NCBI GenBank assembly: GCA_034111045.1
Contig: JAWUYA010000031.1
Span: 1-64,000 of the forward strand
Reading direction: 5' to 3'
Source: JALJPB01 sp034111045
GTDB taxonomy: Bacteria > Pseudomonadota > Gammaproteobacteria > Enterobacterales > Alteromonadaceae
Length of the DNA: 64,000 bases
Position numbers and translations under genes: made by a program
In this document: piece by piece, positions 17,536-26,537 of the stretch
Position numbering within the stretch: position 1 is the first letter of the stretch
How the letters are laid out: the number at the start of each line of letters is the position of its first letter
The notes under the pieces: generated by a model
Seen by the model: only the letters and a program-made list of their open reading frames with translations
Database searches by the model: none
Told to the model about the DNA's origin: nothing

Positions 17536-18744
17536 ATGGATACCATTATGTGTATATGGCCTAAAAAATCTTCAACATTCATTAAACAAATTAGCTTAGC
17601 TGCCAGTATATCCATGGTGTCCTTGGCTTCATTTTCACAACTTTATGAAACGCAAGGACAGTCAACAATTGAAAACAACAATATTGATGCTGCTCGTACT
17701 GAAGCTATGGAAAATGCATTACAAAAAGCATTATTAGTCGCAGGGGCTTCAGTTTCAAGTATTCAGCAAGTGATAAATGGTTTAATGACTCAAGATGAGA
17801 TTAGTATTAGAGCCAGTGGTAGTGTAAATGCCATAGAGCTAATTGACGAAATACATGCCGATAATATCATGACGGTTACAATACGCGCCGATATTTTCCC
17901 ACAAGAAAAGCAATGTTTTTCTGCAGATTTTCGTAAAACACTGTTAATGACGCGCAGTAAATTATTACACCGAGAACAAGCGAGTATTGGTAATATTTAT
18001 AACATTGAACAATCTGCCATCAAGCTCTTAACCCGTAAATTAAAAAGTAATAGCCACTACATTAGTGCCAAATTATTCAATAAGAAACACACTGAATTTT
18101 CACGTTTACAACAAAAGATGAACTTTCAAGGCATTAAAACATTATCAACATCATTAGCGGACCAAACTGATAGTCATTATGTGCTTTATTCAGAAATAGT
18201 TGATGTTTCGTTTGGTCAAGAAGCAACAAATAATTGGCAGTTTTGGCAGGCCGATAGTTTTGAACGACAGTTTGCCCTTACACTCTATATTTATAATGGC
18301 ACTAATGGCGAATTAACCTTTGAAAAGCAGTATCAAAATAAAGCACTGTGGGAGTTTAGTAAACGTGAACTTGTTGATGTTAACAGCCAAGTTTTTTGGC
18401 AAAGTAAATATGGACAGATGGTTGACAGTACCTTAAATAGATTAGTGACAGATATTGATAAAAATATTATGTGCGAGCCTACACAAGCTAAAATCGTTAT
18501 GGTTGATGGAAGTAGAATAATCTTCAACTTAGGTACAAAACATGGTGTAAAAGTGGGTGATGAATTTACCCTCTTGCATAAAAACAACTTCACGAGTGAT
18601 GCCGGAATAACTTATGCTGGCTATAAAGTTAGCAATTACACCGTCAAAGTCAGCAGCGTTTCAATGCAAAGTGCTACCGCGATCACCTCTGATTGGGGTT
18701 TATTGGGCAATATTCAAATTAATGACTTAGCGGTACGGTATTAA
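17536..18744 (+). CDS. flgT: Flagellar H-ring protein FlgT
   Basis: FlgT forms the periplasmic H ring around the basal body and helps stabilise the motor in sodium-driven polar flagella. An N-terminal signal sequence (about residues 1-33) is followed by QGQSTIENNNIDAARTEAME and ALQKALLVAGASVSS, typical of the FlgT N-terminal domain. The C-terminal domain (about 320-400) contains FNLGTKHGVKVGDEFTLLHK. At 402 residues it matches the Vibrio family (about 375-400). Two ATGs lie close together and neither has a clear ribosome binding site, so the start may be four codons later. Confidence 0.88.
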   Translation: MDTIMCIWPKKSSTFIKQISLAASISMVSLASFSQLYETQGQSTIENNNIDAARTEAMENALQKALLVAGASVSSIQQVINGLMTQDEISIRASGSVNAIELIDEIHADNIMTVTIRADIFPQEKQCFSADFRKTLLMTRSKLLHREQASIGNIYNIEQSAIKLLTRKLKSNSHYISAKLFNKKHTEFSRLQQKMNFQGIKTLSTSLADQTDSHYVLYSEIVDVSFGQEATNNWQFWQADSFERQFALTLYIYNGTNGELTFEKQYQNKALWEFSKRELVDVNSQVFWQSKYGQMVDSTLNRLVTDIDKNIMCEPTQAKIVMVDGSRIIFNLGTKHGVKVGDEFTLLHKNNFTSDAGITYAGYKVSNYTVKVSSVSMQSATAITSDWGLLGNIQINDLAVRY

Positions 18745-18860
18745 ATGGTAGGTAAGCACCAAGGGTGAATTATTAACTGCATTGAAAAATAGCGAGCCTA
18801 TTCACCCCTTTAGGCTTTGCATTTATTTTATTTTATATATAATGAATAGCCTTAGTATTA

Positions 18861-18937
18861 GTCTTCGTAACTCAGCTGGATAGAGTGCGCCCCTCCTAAG
18901 GGCGATGTCGTGGGTTCGAATCCCGCCGAAGACGCCA
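18861..18937 (+). tRNA. tRNA-Arg (anticodon CCT)
   Basis: A full cloverleaf can be folded: acceptor stem GTCTTCG / CGAAGAC, D arm with CTCAGCTGGATAGAG, anticodon stem CGCCC / GGGCG with loop CTCCTAA, T arm GTGGG-TTCGAAT-CCCGC (one wobble pair). The 3' CCA is encoded. The anticodon CCT reads AGG (Arg). A terminator follows 30 bases later. Confidence 0.96.
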
Positions 18938-18967
18938 GCTATATTAAATTAACGTTATCAATAGACA

Positions 18968-18996
18968 AAAAAACCAGCTAATTACGCTGGTTTTTT
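18968..18996. terminator. Bidirectional terminator between tRNA-Arg and mmsA
   Basis: An 11-bp perfect stem AAAAAACCAGC / GCTGGTTTTTT with a seven-base loop. T runs follow on both strands, so it can serve the tRNA on the plus strand and the dehydrogenase gene on the minus strand. Confidence 0.88.
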
Positions 18997-19024
18997 AATT
19001 TTTCACTACAGTGTATGACTTGTT

Positions 19025-20527
19025 CTATTTCATACTAATGGTCGTATGTACTGCAGAGCCATCTTGATGATCAGGCTCAAACCAACGAGCTGTGACTGAT
19101 TTGGTATGGGTCCAGAAGCTTACCACTTGTCTACCATTTGGTCCTAAGTCGCCCAATTTAGATGCACGAGAACCGGTAAAACTAAAAAAAGCGACTGGTA
19201 CTGGAATAGGTACATTAATCCCCACTTGACCGACATCAATATTATTTTCAAATTTACGTGCCGTCCAACCTGACGAAGTAAAGATAGAGCTACCATTACC
19301 GTTTGCATTAGCGTTGATAACCTCAATCGCTTCTTCTAATGTTTCAGCTTCTAAGACACACAATGCCGGACCAAAAATTTCTTCGGTGTAAATATTCATA
19401 TCAGTAGTCACATTACTAAACATTGTTGGGCCAACAAAGTTACCTTTTGGATAACCGTCTACTTGGCAATCTCTGCCATCAACTAATAACGTTGCCCCTT
19501 GTTCAACACCACTATCGAGAAGACTGATAATACGTTTTTTCGCTTGAGGAGAAACAACGGGGCCTAAATCAGCATCACGCTGTGAACCTGGGCCAACTTT
19601 CATTAATTTAGTACGTTTAACAATTTCAGGTAGCCACTTCCGCGCTTCACCAACCAAAATAGTCACAGGGTTAGCCATACAGCGTTGACCTGCAGCACCA
19701 AATGCTGAGCCTAATAAATCATTAATAGCCCGGTCTTTGTTAGCGTCACCCATGATCACCATATGGTTTTTTGCCCCCATCATTGATTGTGATCGCTTAC
19801 CGTGTTTACTGGCATGATTATAGACATGAGTCCCCACATGCGTTGAACCAATAAATGAAACGGCTTTTACATGCTCATGTTCAATTAAAGCATTAACCAC
19901 ATCAGGTCCGCCGTGAACCACGTTAATTACTCCTGGCGGAATACCGGCTTCAATGGCTAACTCAACAAAACGAATGGTTGACGATGGGGCTTGCTCTGAA
20001 GGTTTTAACACAAAGGTATTACCACAAGCTATTGCTGGTGGGAACATAAAAGCGGGCAGCATTAACGGGAAATTAAATGCGGTTATTCCAAGGCCTACAC
20101 CTAGAGGTTTATGTAGTGTATAGGTATCAACACCTGTTGCCACGTTGTTACCCATATCACCTAGCTGTAAACGAGTAATTGAACAAGCATTTTCAATGGC
20201 CTCTAATGCCCGCCATACTTCGCCTTCAGCGTCCGGTAAAGTTTTACCGTGTTCCAAAGTCACTAAATCAGCGAGTTCTTTAGTGTTGACACGAACAAGG
20301 TGGGCAAACGTTACCATAATGCGCATACGATTAGTCAGTGATACTGTTGACCAAGACTTGAACGCTAGATGTGCAGAACTTACCGCCGCATTGACTTCTT
20401 CAGGAGTAGCTACAGGCACACGAGCAACCACTTCTTGTGTTGCTGGGTTTAACACATCTAGCCATTCGTTAGTGGTTGAACGAATTTTTTCGCCATTAAT
20501 TATCAGTGGGATTTCTTTAATGCTCAT
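19025..20527 (-). CDS. mmsA: CoA-acylating methylmalonate-semialdehyde dehydrogenase
   Basis: Oxidises methylmalonate or malonate semialdehyde to propionyl- or acetyl-CoA in valine, beta-alanine or myo-inositol breakdown. ALDH fold with catalytic Cys283 in GQRCMAN. The general-base Glu of hydrolytic ALDHs is absent (GAKNHMVIM instead), as expected for this CoA-dependent family. GITAFNFPLMLPAFMFPPAI is also diagnostic. I start at the ATG with GAGG six bases upstream; an ATG four codons earlier overlaps that site. No other valine-degradation gene is adjacent. A LysR regulator is divergent. Confidence 0.93.
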   Translation of the reverse strand: MSIKEIPLIINGEKIRSTTNEWLDVLNPATQEVVARVPVATPEEVNAAVSSAHLAFKSWSTVSLTNRMRIMVTFAHLVRVNTKELADLVTLEHGKTLPDAEGEVWRALEAIENACSITRLQLGDMGNNVATGVDTYTLHKPLGVGLGITAFNFPLMLPAFMFPPAIACGNTFVLKPSEQAPSSTIRFVELAIEAGIPPGVINVVHGGPDVVNALIEHEHVKAVSFIGSTHVGTHVYNHASKHGKRSQSMMGAKNHMVIMGDANKDRAINDLLGSAFGAAGQRCMANPVTILVGEARKWLPEIVKRTKLMKVGPGSQRDADLGPVVSPQAKKRIISLLDSGVEQGATLLVDGRDCQVDGYPKGNFVGPTMFSNVTTDMNIYTEEIFGPALCVLEAETLEEAIEVINANANGNGSSIFTSSGWTARKFENNIDVGQVGINVPIPVPVAFFSFTGSRASKLGDLGPNGRQVVSFWTHTKSVTARWFEPDHQDGSAVHTTISMK

Positions 20528-20639
20528 AATAAGCCTCATCTAAATTTGTTAAAATGTCTGAAAGATTACACTTCAAACATCTATAGAGTTATGTAGCATT
20601 AAGGTAGGCTTTTCTTTAAAAAAGAACAACAGGCACAAA

Positions 20640-20655
20640 TGCAACACATATTGCA
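20640..20655. promoter_or_regulatory. Putative LysR operator in mmsA-lysR gap
   Basis: An inverted repeat TGCAA-N6-TTGCA lies 38 bases before the lysR start in the divergent gap. Its size and position suit a LysR-type binding site, which would let the regulator act on itself and on mmsA. Inference from position and symmetry only. Confidence 0.45.
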
Positions 20656-20693
20656 ATTTTACAAATCAATATAATATTTGTTAGACTAATGCA

Positions 20694-21602
20694 ATGAACT
20701 GGGATGATATAAAAATATTTTTAGAGGTCGCCCGTGCTGAGCGGCTATCTATTGCCGCTAAAAGATTAACCATGGATGCCTCAACGGTATCTAGGCGTCT
20801 ACATAAACTTGAAGAGCAACTAAAAAGTCAATTATTTGAACGAACCATTGACGGCCATGTATTAACCGATGATGGTAAAAAATTATTAAAATCTGCTCGG
20901 CAAATGGAATTAAATGCTAGCCATGCGCTGCAAGAAATACAAAATAACAATCAAGAGAATTGTGGAAAAGTAAGAATAGGTGTAACAGAAGCCTTTGGTA
21001 GTTTTTTTATTGCCGCGCATTTATTGCCTTTACAGCAAGCCTTTCCTAACATTCAAGTTGACTTATTGCACTTCTCGCGTTTTGTTAAAATCAGTCGAAA
21101 TGAAGCCGATATTGCTATTGCCGTTGAACGCCCAAAAAGTACGTCCATGATAGTAACCAAGTTGTGTGATTATAAGTTGCAGCTTTATGTTCACCCAAAT
21201 TACTTAAGCCAATCACCTAAAAATAAAATACAATTGAAAGAGTTAGGACAGCAGAAATGGGTCAGCTATGTTGATAATTTATTATTTACTAATGAGCTTT
21301 CTTATTCAAAAGAATTAGCATTACACCTTAATAAACCGTTAATACCAAGCTTCAGCAGTACCAGTATTATTAGTCAATATAGTGCGATTAAAAGTGGTTT
21401 AGGTATTGGTATTTTACCTTGTTTTGTTGGCGACTTAGATAATGAGTTAGTTAAACTCCACGGTGAAGAAATCAATATTATTCGTAGTTTTTGGTTAGTT
21501 ACCCATCCTGAAAGTAAAAGACTTTGCCACGTTGCCACTGTTTGGGATTACCTTAAACAGTTAGTTAAAAACCAAGCCTCTGTGCTAATGCCACACGAAT
21601 AA
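20694..21602 (+). CDS. LysR-family transcriptional regulator divergent from mmsA
   Basis: The N-terminal winged helix-turn-helix (about residues 1-60: DIKIFLEVARAERLSIAAKR, LTMDASTVSRRLHKLEEQL) and a substrate-binding domain (about 90-290) give the standard LysR layout. The 302-residue length is typical. Divergent orientation suggests that it controls the mmsA-type dehydrogenase. In Pseudomonas the mms genes use an AraC-type regulator, so this would be a different solution. The inducer cannot be read from sequence. Confidence 0.88.
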   Translation: MNWDDIKIFLEVARAERLSIAAKRLTMDASTVSRRLHKLEEQLKSQLFERTIDGHVLTDDGKKLLKSARQMELNASHALQEIQNNNQENCGKVRIGVTEAFGSFFIAAHLLPLQQAFPNIQVDLLHFSRFVKISRNEADIAIAVERPKSTSMIVTKLCDYKLQLYVHPNYLSQSPKNKIQLKELGQQKWVSYVDNLLFTNELSYSKELALHLNKPLIPSFSSTSIISQYSAIKSGLGIGILPCFVGDLDNELVKLHGEEINIIRSFWLVTHPESKRLCHVATVWDYLKQLVKNQASVLMPHE

Positions 21603-21728
21603 AAATAAACAGATAGAGCCCGTTGAAAGGTCCAAGAATAAAGTAAAATCAACTTATGTTAGAGAATATAGGCTCAATTTTTATTTTTTGAAAACTTATT
21701 GCCATTTTATGACGCTGAGTAGCTATGC

Positions 21729-22517
21729 CTATTTTATTTGATTGATATACGCTTGATAGTTTTCAATGGCTTGAGGATTACCTTTATTGGTTTGGCAAAC
21801 ACTTTTTTGATATTGATAGCTAAAGACATCAAACCAAAGATCTAATAAATGTGCCTTATTATACTCTCCAGCCATTGCTAAAACTCGGGCTGCAACTTCC
21901 GCAGTGGCAAACTGATAGTCTTCACTGGCAAGGCGAATTTGATAACGAGATGTTATTTTCTTGCCCTCGTCTAACTGAGGAAGCTGTTGTTGGGGATTAA
22001 AAGACACCATTGGGAGTCCCGCTAAGTAAGGGCTTTTACGAAACATTTTTTTAGCCTCGCGCCAGCTACCATCGAGCATAATAAACAAAGGTCTTTTACC
22101 AACAGCACAAACAACCTTGTCTTGTATAACCTCTCTGTTTTCTTCAGCATAATGTGATGGAAAAACCAAAAAAGGTTGCCACTGCGGATCATTGAGCACA
22201 GCTAAAAGTTCTGAGTTAGGCACCGTTCGTGACCATAAGAAGGCATAGGTTTCGTTAACAAGGTCAGCGATTAGCTTACCAGTATTACTCGGTTTTAATA
22301 CCTCGATATCATGCATTAGCAATAAAAACGCCGCACTAAGCTCAGAATGTCCTGCCGTCAGACGTTTTATTGTTGCCGTCTTTGGCGCAAACTGACAAAT
22401 ACAATGTGTTTGTGCTAACCGACATGATTCACAGCGAATGAGCCTTTGCCCTCTACTCTTGTATGTAGTGGTGCTAAGGCTTTTTCGGTAGTGATATAGT
22501 TGCTGAACCGCATTCAT
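21729..22517 (-). CDS. tapT: DTW-domain tRNA-uridine aminocarboxypropyltransferase (TapT/YfiP-like)
   Basis: Family members add a 3-amino-3-carboxypropyl group to uridine 47 of tRNAs. The N-terminal zinc-ribbon-like Cys cluster (RCESCRLAQTHCIC), MHDIEVLKPSNTGKLIADL, and LDGSWREAKKMFRKSPYL (the D-[ST]-W motif) closely follow the E. coli YfiP pattern. I use the ATG at MNAVQQLYHY, giving 262 residues; a longer frame adds 50 hydrophobic residues that family members lack. No strong ribosome binding site marks either start. Confidence 0.87.
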   Translation of the reverse strand: MNAVQQLYHYRKSLSTTTYKSRGQRLIRCESCRLAQTHCICQFAPKTATIKRLTAGHSELSAAFLLLMHDIEVLKPSNTGKLIADLVNETYAFLWSRTVPNSELLAVLNDPQWQPFLVFPSHYAEENREVIQDKVVCAVGKRPLFIMLDGSWREAKKMFRKSPYLAGLPMVSFNPQQQLPQLDEGKKITSRYQIRLASEDYQFATAEVAARVLAMAGEYNKAHLLDLWFDVFSYQYQKSVCQTNKGNPQAIENYQAYINQIK

Positions 22518-23149
22518 AAAATATGACTTATTTAAAATAAAGAGGATATGTCGCTCTTTATTTTTGTTGATAAAAAAACTGACATCGCTTGATAAAGTGA
22601 TACAAATCAGCCTTAAAACCTTCCGCCAAAAAGGCCGTAGAAAAAAGGAAAGTAGATAACAGCACATAACTAGTTAGAGCACTTGTATAAATTTCAAGCC
22701 TCGTTTAAATCATCTATATAGTAGATTTTTGTTTCTTATTCGGCTTCATTGAGAAAAGTCTACTAACGCCTGCCATCATAAATGCATAGGTTAATCGCTG
22801 ACAAGGAATAACCGACGAATCAGCAAATTTTCTGATAAATAGGCATAATATCAGTGATTACTCTTCACCACAGCAATCCAGCTGCAACATTGATTTAACT
22901 AAAATGGCTTAAAGTGGGAGCGTTCAATGAAAACCACTGCGCGGTGATTTTTTATCAATTTTCCATTTCAATAACGCTGTCCCTGTACATAATACTTAGC
23001 CTTAACTCAAATAATGCTTGATATTTGGTCGATTTTCAAACAAAGCACTTAACTATTCTATAAATCTGCCGATTTAATAATCAGTTAATAAATAAAATTG
23101 ACACCATCAAACGAATAAATACGAAAACTGACAAGGAAGGAGAACGCAG
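22518..23149. other. Long intergenic region with no recognised gene
   Basis: About 630 bases between the divergent DTW gene and a small basic-protein gene. I see no convincing reading frame, RNA fold or repeat. Promoters for both neighbours presumably lie here. Confidence 0.5.
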
Positions 23150-23458
23150 ATGGATCTGTTGCAAGAAATATTGGGAGAGACGAATGCCATTACCTCAGAA
23201 AAAACAGCTAAAGATGCTCGGCATCATAAATATAAAAAACAGGCAAAAAATAAAATAAAACCGGTTAATGACGATGAAAATCAGCAAACGGCGACATCTA
23301 TTCCTGACTCAAAGAATAAAAACAAGGAAAATACAGTAGTAATGGAAAGAAGAGCAAGGGAAGACCGTCGATTAAGTACAAAAGATCGAGGCCGTTGGTT
23401 AGAGTCGAGAGTGTGGGGAGATCGTAGATCCGCAGTTAAAATCAGTATTGAAATATAA
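23150..23458 (+). CDS. Hypothetical small charged protein
   Basis: The frame encodes 102 residues and has a strong ribosome binding site (AAGGAG, seven bases before ATG). It is very hydrophilic. A short N-terminal segment (MDLLQEILGE) is followed by a Lys/Asn-rich linker and a conserved-looking C-terminal motif with VVMERRAREDRRLSTKDRGR and ESRVWGDRR. No signal or membrane segment. I do not recognise a family; an Arg-rich tail might bind nucleic acid or an acidic partner. Its 3' end overlaps the convergent azlD frame by 17 bases. Confidence 0.7.
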   Translation: MDLLQEILGETNAITSEKTAKDARHHKYKKQAKNKIKPVNDDENQQTATSIPDSKNKNKENTVVMERRAREDRRLSTKDRGRWLESRVWGDRRSAVKISIEI

Positions 23459-23759
23459 ATTTCATACCAATAAAAACCAGCATACCAACACCAACAGTCA
23501 CATAAATATTATTACCCTTTGCTGCAAGAATTACAGCAATCGTTGCTCCTATTAAATAGGGATTGGTTGGTGAGAGTATTAAGGCTTGCTCCCTAACAAA
23601 TATAATAGGCACCCAAATAGCGGTTAACACCGCGGGGGCACTAAAGCTTAAAACTTTAATCGTTTTAGCACCTAATTTAATAGGCAAACGAGGATGAAGA
23701 AATAAGTACCTTGTAGTAAACGTTATTACGGCCATTAAGATTAACGTTATCAAGTTCAT
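23442..23759 (-). CDS. azlD: Branched-chain amino acid exporter small subunit AzlD
   Basis: AzlD pairs with AzlC to form an inner-membrane exporter of branched-chain amino acids. The protein is 105 residues with about four hydrophobic segments. TRYLFLHPRLPIKLGAKTI followed by LSFSAPAVLTAIWVPI is typical of the AzlD/YgaH family. It starts two bases past the azlC stop, so the two are co-translated. Confidence 0.9.
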   Translation of the reverse strand: MNLITLILMAVITFTTRYLFLHPRLPIKLGAKTIKVLSFSAPAVLTAIWVPIIFVREQALILSPTNPYLIGATIAVILAAKGNNIYVTVGVGMLVFIGMKFIFQY

Positions 23760-23761
23760 AA

Positions 23762-24505
23762 TTAGGCTTTCTCTTGATTTCGTTGCGCTTTTTTATTATC
23801 AATAAATATAAAGGTTATATACCCACAAAACATCGCTAAAACCGAAGCAAAAACTAAACCCAATTCCCAGTTAATTAATTTAAAAACAACCGATAAAACA
23901 CCGGCGACTACTACAGTTACTAATACAGGAATATTACGAATAGTAGGGATAACCAAAGCAATAAAAGTGACAGCAATCGCAAAGTCTAGACCTGTTTCAG
24001 TCAAATCAGGTAAGTAGCTTCCAGCAACAATGCCGATAATATTCCATAACAACCAACAGACATAAAAACTGCCACTGGCAGATAAAGCATAAATCAGTCT
24101 CAACTTCCCCTTTAGTGAGCGGGGAGAGGTTGATAACGCAAATAACTCATCGGTTAATAAAAAACCTAAACTCAACCGCCAACGCGTCGGTAGTATTTTT
24201 AATTTATCTCTTAACGCTAAACCATATAAAAAATGCCGTGAACTGATAATAAAGGTAGTAAATAAAATAGTAGCTAGAGGTGCATTACTGGCAATAAGTT
24301 CAGTAGCAACCAACTGAGCCGAGCCGGCAAAGACTAACAATGGCATAAGTAAAGCTTCTAATAGCGTAAAATCACGTTGGATCGCTAAAGAACCACATAA
24401 AATCCCCCAAGGAAGCACAGCTAAACTTAGTGGTAACATGTCTAAAAAGCCTTTTAAGGCCATATGATTAAATGCTTGTTTCTTTAACAAGGGCAATCCT
24501 ATCAA
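23762..24505 (-). CDS. azlC: Branched-chain amino acid exporter large subunit AzlC
   Basis: The 247-residue protein has about seven or eight membrane segments. The family motifs are visible: LPLSLAVLPWGILCGSLAI, LLVFAGSAQLVATELIASNA and FIISSRHFLYGLALRDKL. LLTDELFALS follows. With AzlD it would export valine, leucine or isoleucine. No Lrp- or AsnC-type regulator is adjacent. Confidence 0.92.
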   Translation of the reverse strand: MIGLPLLKKQAFNHMALKGFLDMLPLSLAVLPWGILCGSLAIQRDFTLLEALLMPLLVFAGSAQLVATELIASNAPLATILFTTFIISSRHFLYGLALRDKLKILPTRWRLSLGFLLTDELFALSTSPRSLKGKLRLIYALSASGSFYVCWLLWNIIGIVAGSYLPDLTETGLDFAIAVTFIALVIPTIRNIPVLVTVVVAGVLSVVFKLINWELGLVFASVLAMFCGYITFIFIDNKKAQRNQEKA

Positions 24506-24601
24506 TAAATAAAGTCTAAGTGGCGCTTAACTAATATCGGCTAACTATAAAGTGTTTAAAGAAAAGGGCACTGATATAACAATCATAAGTACCTCGCCCT
24601 T

Positions 24602-25093
24602 CTATATTGACAATGATACCCTAGAAACAATAATGCCATTATTATCAGCATACACATACATTCCCGGCTTTACACTGACCCCGGCAAAAGTTAAATCTAC
24701 ATTGAGATCGCCTAAACCACGCTTTTCTGTTTTTCTCGGGTGAATATTTAGCGCTTGCACACCAATGTCTAATGTTTTTATCACATCAATATCGCGAATG
24801 CACCCGAAGATAATAAAGCCTTGCCAGCCATTTTTTACTGCCTTTTCAGCCAGCATATCGCCAAGTAAAGCGGCACGTAATGACCCTCCCCCATCAACCA
24901 CCATCACTTTGCCCTCACCAGGAGTTGATACCAGCTCTTTAACAATAGAGTTATCTTCAAAGCATTTCACGGTAACCACTTCACCACCAAACGACTTTTT
25001 ACCCCCATAGTTATTAAAAATAACATCAAAGACTTCAACGTCTGGATATTGATCACATAAGTCTGGCGTTATATAGGGCATTAGTTGACTCAT
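24602..25093 (-). CDS. RraA-family protein (RNase E inhibitor-like or aldolase-like)
   Basis: The fold class covers RraA, which inhibits RNase E, and class II 4-hydroxy-4-methyl-2-oxoglutarate aldolases. TPDLCDQYPDVEVFDVIFNN, GGEVVTVKCFEDNSIVKEL, VMVVDGGGSLRAALLGDMLA and MYVYADNNGIIVS align by eye with E. coli RraA along its whole length. The 163-residue length fits. The variant loop PRKTEKRGLGDLNV, with GFIIFGCIRDID, is closer to the aldolase-like branch, so the biochemical role is open. Confidence 0.82.
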   Translation of the reverse strand: MSQLMPYITPDLCDQYPDVEVFDVIFNNYGGKKSFGGEVVTVKCFEDNSIVKELVSTPGEGKVMVVDGGGSLRAALLGDMLAEKAVKNGWQGFIIFGCIRDIDVIKTLDIGVQALNIHPRKTEKRGLGDLNVDLTFAGVSVKPGMYVYADNNGIIVSRVSLSI

Positions 25094-25406
25094 TATTAAC
25101 CTTTATAAAAAACTTAATCAATGCTAACACAGTCAAATTAATATAAAAAACATGATGGTTTATAATCAATATAGCAAAGCTAAATAACCGTTTAATGAAC
25201 TAAATGAATATTAAGATGATGAAAAAAATTAGATGCTGGCGGAGAAAGACACAGAATGGCGTTAGAGCATCGTAAATGACATCTATTAGCCGCTAACTTT
25301 CGTGTTGAGAGATTTTTTTATTAAAAATGTTAAAGCTTTCAAGAAAAAATACTCATACAATGCCCGCCATTGACAATAGCTAAAGTATAAACGAGATTAA
25401 TAACCA
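25094..25406. other. Divergent intergenic region with no recognised gene
   Basis: About 310 AT-rich bases between the divergent RraA-like and RNase HI genes. I see no supported frame, hairpin terminator or repeat. Promoters for both genes are expected here. Confidence 0.5.
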
Positions 25407-26210
25407 ATGAGCAAAAAGTATTATGTGGTATGGAAAGGTATTAAACCCGGTATTTATGACTCTTGGCCAGCGGCTAAAAGCCAAACAGATGGCAGAGCTG
25501 ATGCACAATTTATGGGGTTTCCTACAAAAGCTGAAGCTCAAGCGGCCTATCAATCTACCTATACCAAAGCATTAATGCGTCGCTCATTACATAAATCACC
25601 TAGTGCCAGTTCATCTAACAGTACGACAATAGCTAATAATATCAGCAACAATAACCTTCACGGTAATAACAACACCGCAGATATCAATATTTATTGTGAC
25701 GGTGCTTGCTCCCCTAACCCAGGAAAGTCAGGTACTGGAATTGCCATTTATGAAAATATTAATGAAAAATCACAGCTTACGTCCCTTTGGTATGGCCTTT
25801 ATCAAGCCAACGGCACCAATAATACTGCTGAGCTAAATGGGCTACTTAAATCCTTTGAGATAGCTCAAAAGTACATCGCTCAAAACAAAAAAGTGCAAGT
25901 GCTTTCTGATTCCAAATATTCCATTGATTGCATCACAAAATGGGCAAAAGGTTGGCAAGCAAAAGGTTGGACACGAGGCAAAGGTGAAGAGATAAAAAAT
26001 CTGGAATTAATCAAACAATGCTTTAGTTTATATCAGCCATTAAAAAGCCAGTTAACTATCACCCACGTTAAAGGGCACGCTAATATTGAAGGTAATGAAC
26101 TTTCTGACCGTATGGCGGTATTAGCAAGAATTGAGAGAACCAGTGATTTTGTATCCTTTACTAAAACCCTTAATATTGAAACCGTATTAGCCATGACAGA
26201 TGATAGTTAA
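25407..26210 (+). CDS. rnhA: Ribonuclease HI with N-terminal hybrid-binding domain
   Basis: Cleaves RNA in RNA-DNA hybrids. The first 50 residues (YYVVWKGIKPGIYDSWPAAK, then FMGFPTKAEAQAAY) form a viroplasmin-type hybrid-binding domain like that of eukaryotic RNase H1. A Ser/Asn-rich linker (about 60-92) leads to the catalytic domain with Asp98 (IYCDGACSPNPG), Glu142 (NTAELNGLL), Asp168 (VLSDSKYS) and Asp234 (EGNELSDRMA), plus His224. All catalytic residues are present. The 267-residue length reflects the added domain. Confidence 0.93.
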   Translation: MSKKYYVVWKGIKPGIYDSWPAAKSQTDGRADAQFMGFPTKAEAQAAYQSTYTKALMRRSLHKSPSASSSNSTTIANNISNNNLHGNNNTADINIYCDGACSPNPGKSGTGIAIYENINEKSQLTSLWYGLYQANGTNNTAELNGLLKSFEIAQKYIAQNKKVQVLSDSKYSIDCITKWAKGWQAKGWTRGKGEEIKNLELIKQCFSLYQPLKSQLTITHVKGHANIEGNELSDRMAVLARIERTSDFVSFTKTLNIETVLAMTDDS

Positions 26211-26537
26211 CTATCCTGTGACGGATAGATAACCTCGGATTAAAAGCTCTGTTAACAAACAATAGCCGCGTACATTTCAAGCACTTTCATCAACGCTAAG
26301 CTCTACCGTTATTTTTGCTAGAGTAAAGATAACTATCAGGTAACATAGTGGTTATCTATCGGTATGATACCGTTCGATAGTAACAATGAGGATGCAGATA
26401 ATAATGCAAATCATACTGAACTGAACTGAATTTATGGTAATACAAGGTAATATTAGTCGACTTGTTTTTATCTGCTGATGGGCCATTAGCACAAAAGTGT
26501 AACTGCTTATGCTAATTCAACAAAACGCTTAGCACCA
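26211..26537. other. Intergenic region with no recognised gene
   Basis: About 330 bases between the convergent rnhA and methyltransferase genes. I see no stable terminator hairpin, RNA gene or supported reading frame. Confidence 0.5.
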
